This document shows positions 6,103-7,816 of a stretch of DNA of 7,816 nucleotides, piece after piece (position 1 is the first letter of the stretch; every line of letters begins with the position of its first letter). The notes beneath the pieces were generated by a model. The model was not told the origin of the DNA. It worked only from the letters and a program-made list of their open reading frames with translations, and did not search any database. The position numbers and the translations under genes are program-made. Source of the DNA: an uncultured Oxalobacteraceae bacterium (lineage in GTDB: Bacteria; Pseudomonadota; Gammaproteobacteria; Burkholderiales; Burkholderiaceae); contig CAMLHI010000087.1 in the NCBI GenBank assembly GCA_946479705.1, forward strand, positions 1 to 7,816. The letters are read 5' to 3'.

Positions 6103-7062
6103 ATGACATCGCGCCCGACTTCCCGCAGCAAGCCGCCCGCCATCTGCGCCTCCATCATGGATGCCATTGGCAACACGCCCATGGTCTCGCTGGCGCGTCT
6201 GTTCGCCGCCTATCCAGCCGTGGACGTGGTGGCCAAACTCGAATTCATGAATCCCAGCGGCAGTATCAAGGACCGCATGGTGCGCTACATGCTGGCACAG
6301 GAACAGGCGCGGGGCGCCACCACGCGCGTGGTCGAAAGCTCGTCCGGCAATACCGGCGCGTCGCTGGCCATGGCCAGCGCCGTGTACGGCATCGACTGTG
6401 ACATTACGGTCCCCGATGTCACCAGCCACGAAAAGATCAAGCGCATCGGCGCGTACGGCGCCACTGTCCACACCTGCGCCGCGCATCTGGCGACCGACGA
6501 TGCCGGCAGCTACCAGGCCAAGGCCCTGGCGCTCGCGCACGACAGCGGCGCCGTTCACCTGGACCAATACCGTTCCGCGCTCAACGCCGAATCCCACTAT
6601 GCCGACACGGCCCCCGAATTGTGGGAACAAACCGCCGGCCAGATCGACTATTTCGTCGCAGGGATAGGCTCGGGCGGCACCATATCCGGCGTCGGCCGCT
6701 TTCTCAAGGAGCGCAATCGCGCCATCGTGGTCATCGGCGTCGAACCGGAACGCTCAGGCTATCACGCCGCCTTGCGCGGCAAGCCCAACGCCCACCCCTT
6801 CGCCAGCCGCATCGAAGGCGTCGGCAAGCGTGACCCGGCCGGCAGCTTCGACCCCTCCGTCGTCGACGAGATCATCCAGATCCCGGACGAGCAGGCGATC
6901 GACTATTGCCACCGCCTGGCGCACACCGAAGGCATGCTGGTAGGAGGATCGAGCGGCTGCGTCACCGCCGCCATCGCCGGTCTGCTCAAGCGCGTCTCAT
7001 CCGGGCGCATCGCCACCATTTTCCCGGACTCGGGCGCCTTCTACCTCTCCAAATATTTCTAG
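6103..7062 (+). CDS. PLP-dependent cysteine synthase / cystathionine beta-synthase family enzyme
   Basis: A 319-residue fold-type II PLP enzyme. Seen: IGNTPMVSL (22-30); the PLP lysine K56 in NPSGSIKDR; the substrate loop SSSGNTG (79-85); the phosphate-binding GSGGT (189-193); GGSSG (281-285), with the serine that usually contacts the pyridine nitrogen; and the end FPDSGAFYL. Such enzymes replace the beta group of an activated serine, classically O-acetylserine plus sulfide to cysteine. The loop SSSGNTG and GSGGT differ from the usual CysK TSGNTG and GTGGT. The layout around DAIGNTPMV, LDQY..LN..SHY and IDYFVAG recalls SbnA-like enzymes that make diaminopropionate precursors, so the real reaction is open. 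The ATG at 6103 follows an in-frame TGA (6094-6096), so it is the earliest start; no clear Shine-Dalgarno is present. ATG 6157 is the alternative. Confidence 0.88.
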   Translation: MTSRPTSRSKPPAICASIMDAIGNTPMVSLARLFAAYPAVDVVAKLEFMNPSGSIKDRMVRYMLAQEQARGATTRVVESSSGNTGASLAMASAVYGIDCDITVPDVTSHEKIKRIGAYGATVHTCAAHLATDDAGSYQAKALALAHDSGAVHLDQYRSALNAESHYADTAPELWEQTAGQIDYFVAGIGSGGTISGVGRFLKERNRAIVVIGVEPERSGYHAALRGKPNAHPFASRIEGVGKRDPAGSFDPSVVDEIIQIPDEQAIDYCHRLAHTEGMLVGGSSGCVTAAIAGLLKRVSSGRIATIFPDSGAFYLSKYF

Positions 7063-7084
7063 GCGCCGGCGGGTAGCGCGGAAC

Positions 7085-7120
7085 CTGCCCGGACGGGAGC
7101 GCACCGTCTCGCCCGGGTAG
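7085..7120. terminator. Stem-loop between convergent genes, probable two-way terminator
   Basis: Bases 7085-7098 pair with 7107-7120: 14 positions with one A/C mismatch (7093/7112) and two GU pairs, and an eight-base loop. It fills the 68-bp space between the PLP enzyme stop (7062) and the stop of the minus-strand tlpA-like gene (7131), the expected place for a terminator shared by both transcripts. There is no T-run. Confidence 0.5.
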
Positions 7121-7130
7121 ACTGATCGCC

Positions 7131-7607
7131 TCATGGATGGTGACCGACCCCTGCACCGACAGATGCAGCGGCCAGCTGGCCTTCCAGCTCGCGCCGGCTA
7201 ACCTGTCCCAGCTTGGTCAGCACCAGCTTGCCGTCCGGGTTCCACAGCATGGTGGTGGGGTAGGCGCGCACATTGAAGGAGGCCAGCATGGCCGGATCGC
7301 CGGCGACGATCGGATAGCTCACGTGCAGCGCGCGAGCGTAGTCGGCCACGCGCGGCTGCTTGTCGGCGTCGGCCGCGATGCCCAGCACCACCAGATCGGC
7401 ACGCGACTTCGACAGCGCCTCCAGCTCCGGCATTTCGTGGATGCAGGGCGCGCACCAGGTTGCCCACACATTGAGCACCACCCATTTGCCGCGGTAGCCC
7501 TGCAGGGTGTGATGGCGGCCTTGCAGGTCGGTCAGGTCGATGCCCTGCGCCGCCGCCAGGCCGGGCAGAACCGCCAGCAGCAGCACGAGCATGCGCGCGG
7601 GTTTCAT
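7131..7607 (-). CDS. TlpA-like periplasmic thiol-disulfide protein
   Basis: A 158-residue secreted thioredoxin-fold protein of the TlpA/ResA family. The signal peptide is MKPARMLVLLLAVLPGLAAA, with cleavage likely near residue 20. The mature part has LQGYRGKWVVLNVWATWCAPC, in which the redox motif W51-C-A-P-C55 sits, and the conserved cis-proline P117 in AYPTTM. Such proteins reduce or oxidise periplasmic cysteines, for example in cytochrome c or copper-site maturation; the partner is not visible. A GTG one codon upstream (7610) is possible, but ATG at 7607 is preferred: its A is also the last base of the upstream gene's TGA, the classic TGATG coupling. No clear Shine-Dalgarno is present, which fits translation by ribosomes arriving from the preceding gene. 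Confidence 0.92.
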   Translation of the reverse strand: MKPARMLVLLLAVLPGLAAAQGIDLTDLQGRHHTLQGYRGKWVVLNVWATWCAPCIHEMPELEALSKSRADLVVLGIAADADKQPRVADYARALHVSYPIVAGDPAMLASFNVRAYPTTMLWNPDGKLVLTKLGQVSRRELEGQLAAASVGAGVGHHP

Positions 7608-7816
7608 CACAGCCGTCCGGACACGCCCAGCACGAAAGACTGGGGCGCGGTCAGCTGCACGCCGGTGACCTTGCGGTACAGCGGATGCTGGTAGAAGGCA
7701 TACAGCTGCCTGTCATGCGGCAGCGCATAGCTCACGCCGGGGCTGAGGAACACGAAGCGCGCGCCGCTGCTGGCCGGCTCGGCCTCGCTGCCGCGGTCGG
7801 ACGCCTTGTGCAGGAA
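7607..7816 (-). CDS. C-terminal part of a probable outer-membrane beta-barrel protein (truncated by window edge)
   Basis: The minus strand is open from the window edge to TGA at 7607-7609, giving 69 residues. The sequence has alternating strand-like segments (ARFVFLSPGVSYAL, RQLYAFYQHPLYRKV) and ends SFVLGVSGRL with a hydrophobic terminal residue, the style of barrel strands such as those in the MetA/transporter-like outer-membrane families. I do not recognise a specific gene. It is transcribed with, and overlaps by one base, the downstream TlpA-like gene, so the redox protein may serve this product or its cargo. The beta-barrel call rests on pattern only and the function is unknown. Confidence 0.6.
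   Translation of the reverse strand, partial: FLHKASDRGSEAEPASSGARFVFLSPGVSYALPHDRQLYAFYQHPLYRKVTGVQLTAPQSFVLGVSGRL

Noticed and set aside
5470..6630. 386-codon minus-strand ORF spanning the permease end, the spacer and the PLP enzyme
   Set aside because: Long antisense frames are common opposite GC-rich genes; the product is Gly/Arg/Ala/His-rich and the two genes it opposes have clear family motifs.
7137..7694. 185-codon plus-strand ORF opposite the TlpA-like gene
   Set aside because: Shadow of the minus-strand gene, which has a signal peptide, WCAPC motif and cis-proline.

Overview
The window looks like the chromosome of a high-GC Gram-negative betaproteobacterium, most plausibly Oxalobacteraceae (Massilia/Duganella-like). 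The evidence is the lipobox-bearing outer-membrane lipoproteins, the Tad genes with a TPR plus LytR_C type TadD, and the protein styles of the right half. The genus is an inference; no rRNA or marker gene is present.

Left part (1-3940, plus strand): the distal end of a Tad (tight adherence / Flp pilus) secretion locus. In order it holds the C-terminal part of the TadA/CpaF ATPase, TadB, TadC, a TadD-type TPR lipoprotein carrying an extra LytR_C domain, and a small BON-domain lipoprotein. The first four are closely spaced and read as one operon. The ATPase powers the TadB/TadC inner-membrane platform, which assembles Flp pilin; TadD would help the outer-membrane secretin. The pilin, secretin, TadZ, prepilin peptidase and TadE/F are not in the window and presumably lie upstream. 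Between tadD and the BON gene is a long inverted repeat that would cover the BON ribosome binding site and start codon, preceded by a seven-codon mini-ORF. This is the most intriguing signal in the window.

Middle (3941-4806): a gap of almost 900 bp with no convincing gene. It holds a possible terminator, an inverted repeat, an 11-bp tandem repeat of six copies (4510-4579) that puts stop codons in all six frames, and a sigma70-like promoter for the next gene.

Right part (4807-7816): ordinary-looking chromosomal genes with higher GC. These are an SBF-like (bile acid:sodium symporter family, YfeH/SLC10A7 type) permease, and a PLP-dependent cysteine-synthase-family enzyme that is not a textbook CysK. 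After them, on the minus strand, come a periplasmic TlpA-like thiol-disulfide protein and the C-terminus of a probable outer-membrane protein, coupled by a TGATG stop/start overlap. Strong hairpins lie after the permease and between the convergent enzyme and TlpA genes. The change in base composition and function across the middle gap suggests that the Tad locus is an accessory block joined to core sequence there. No complete new defence or mobile system is visible.
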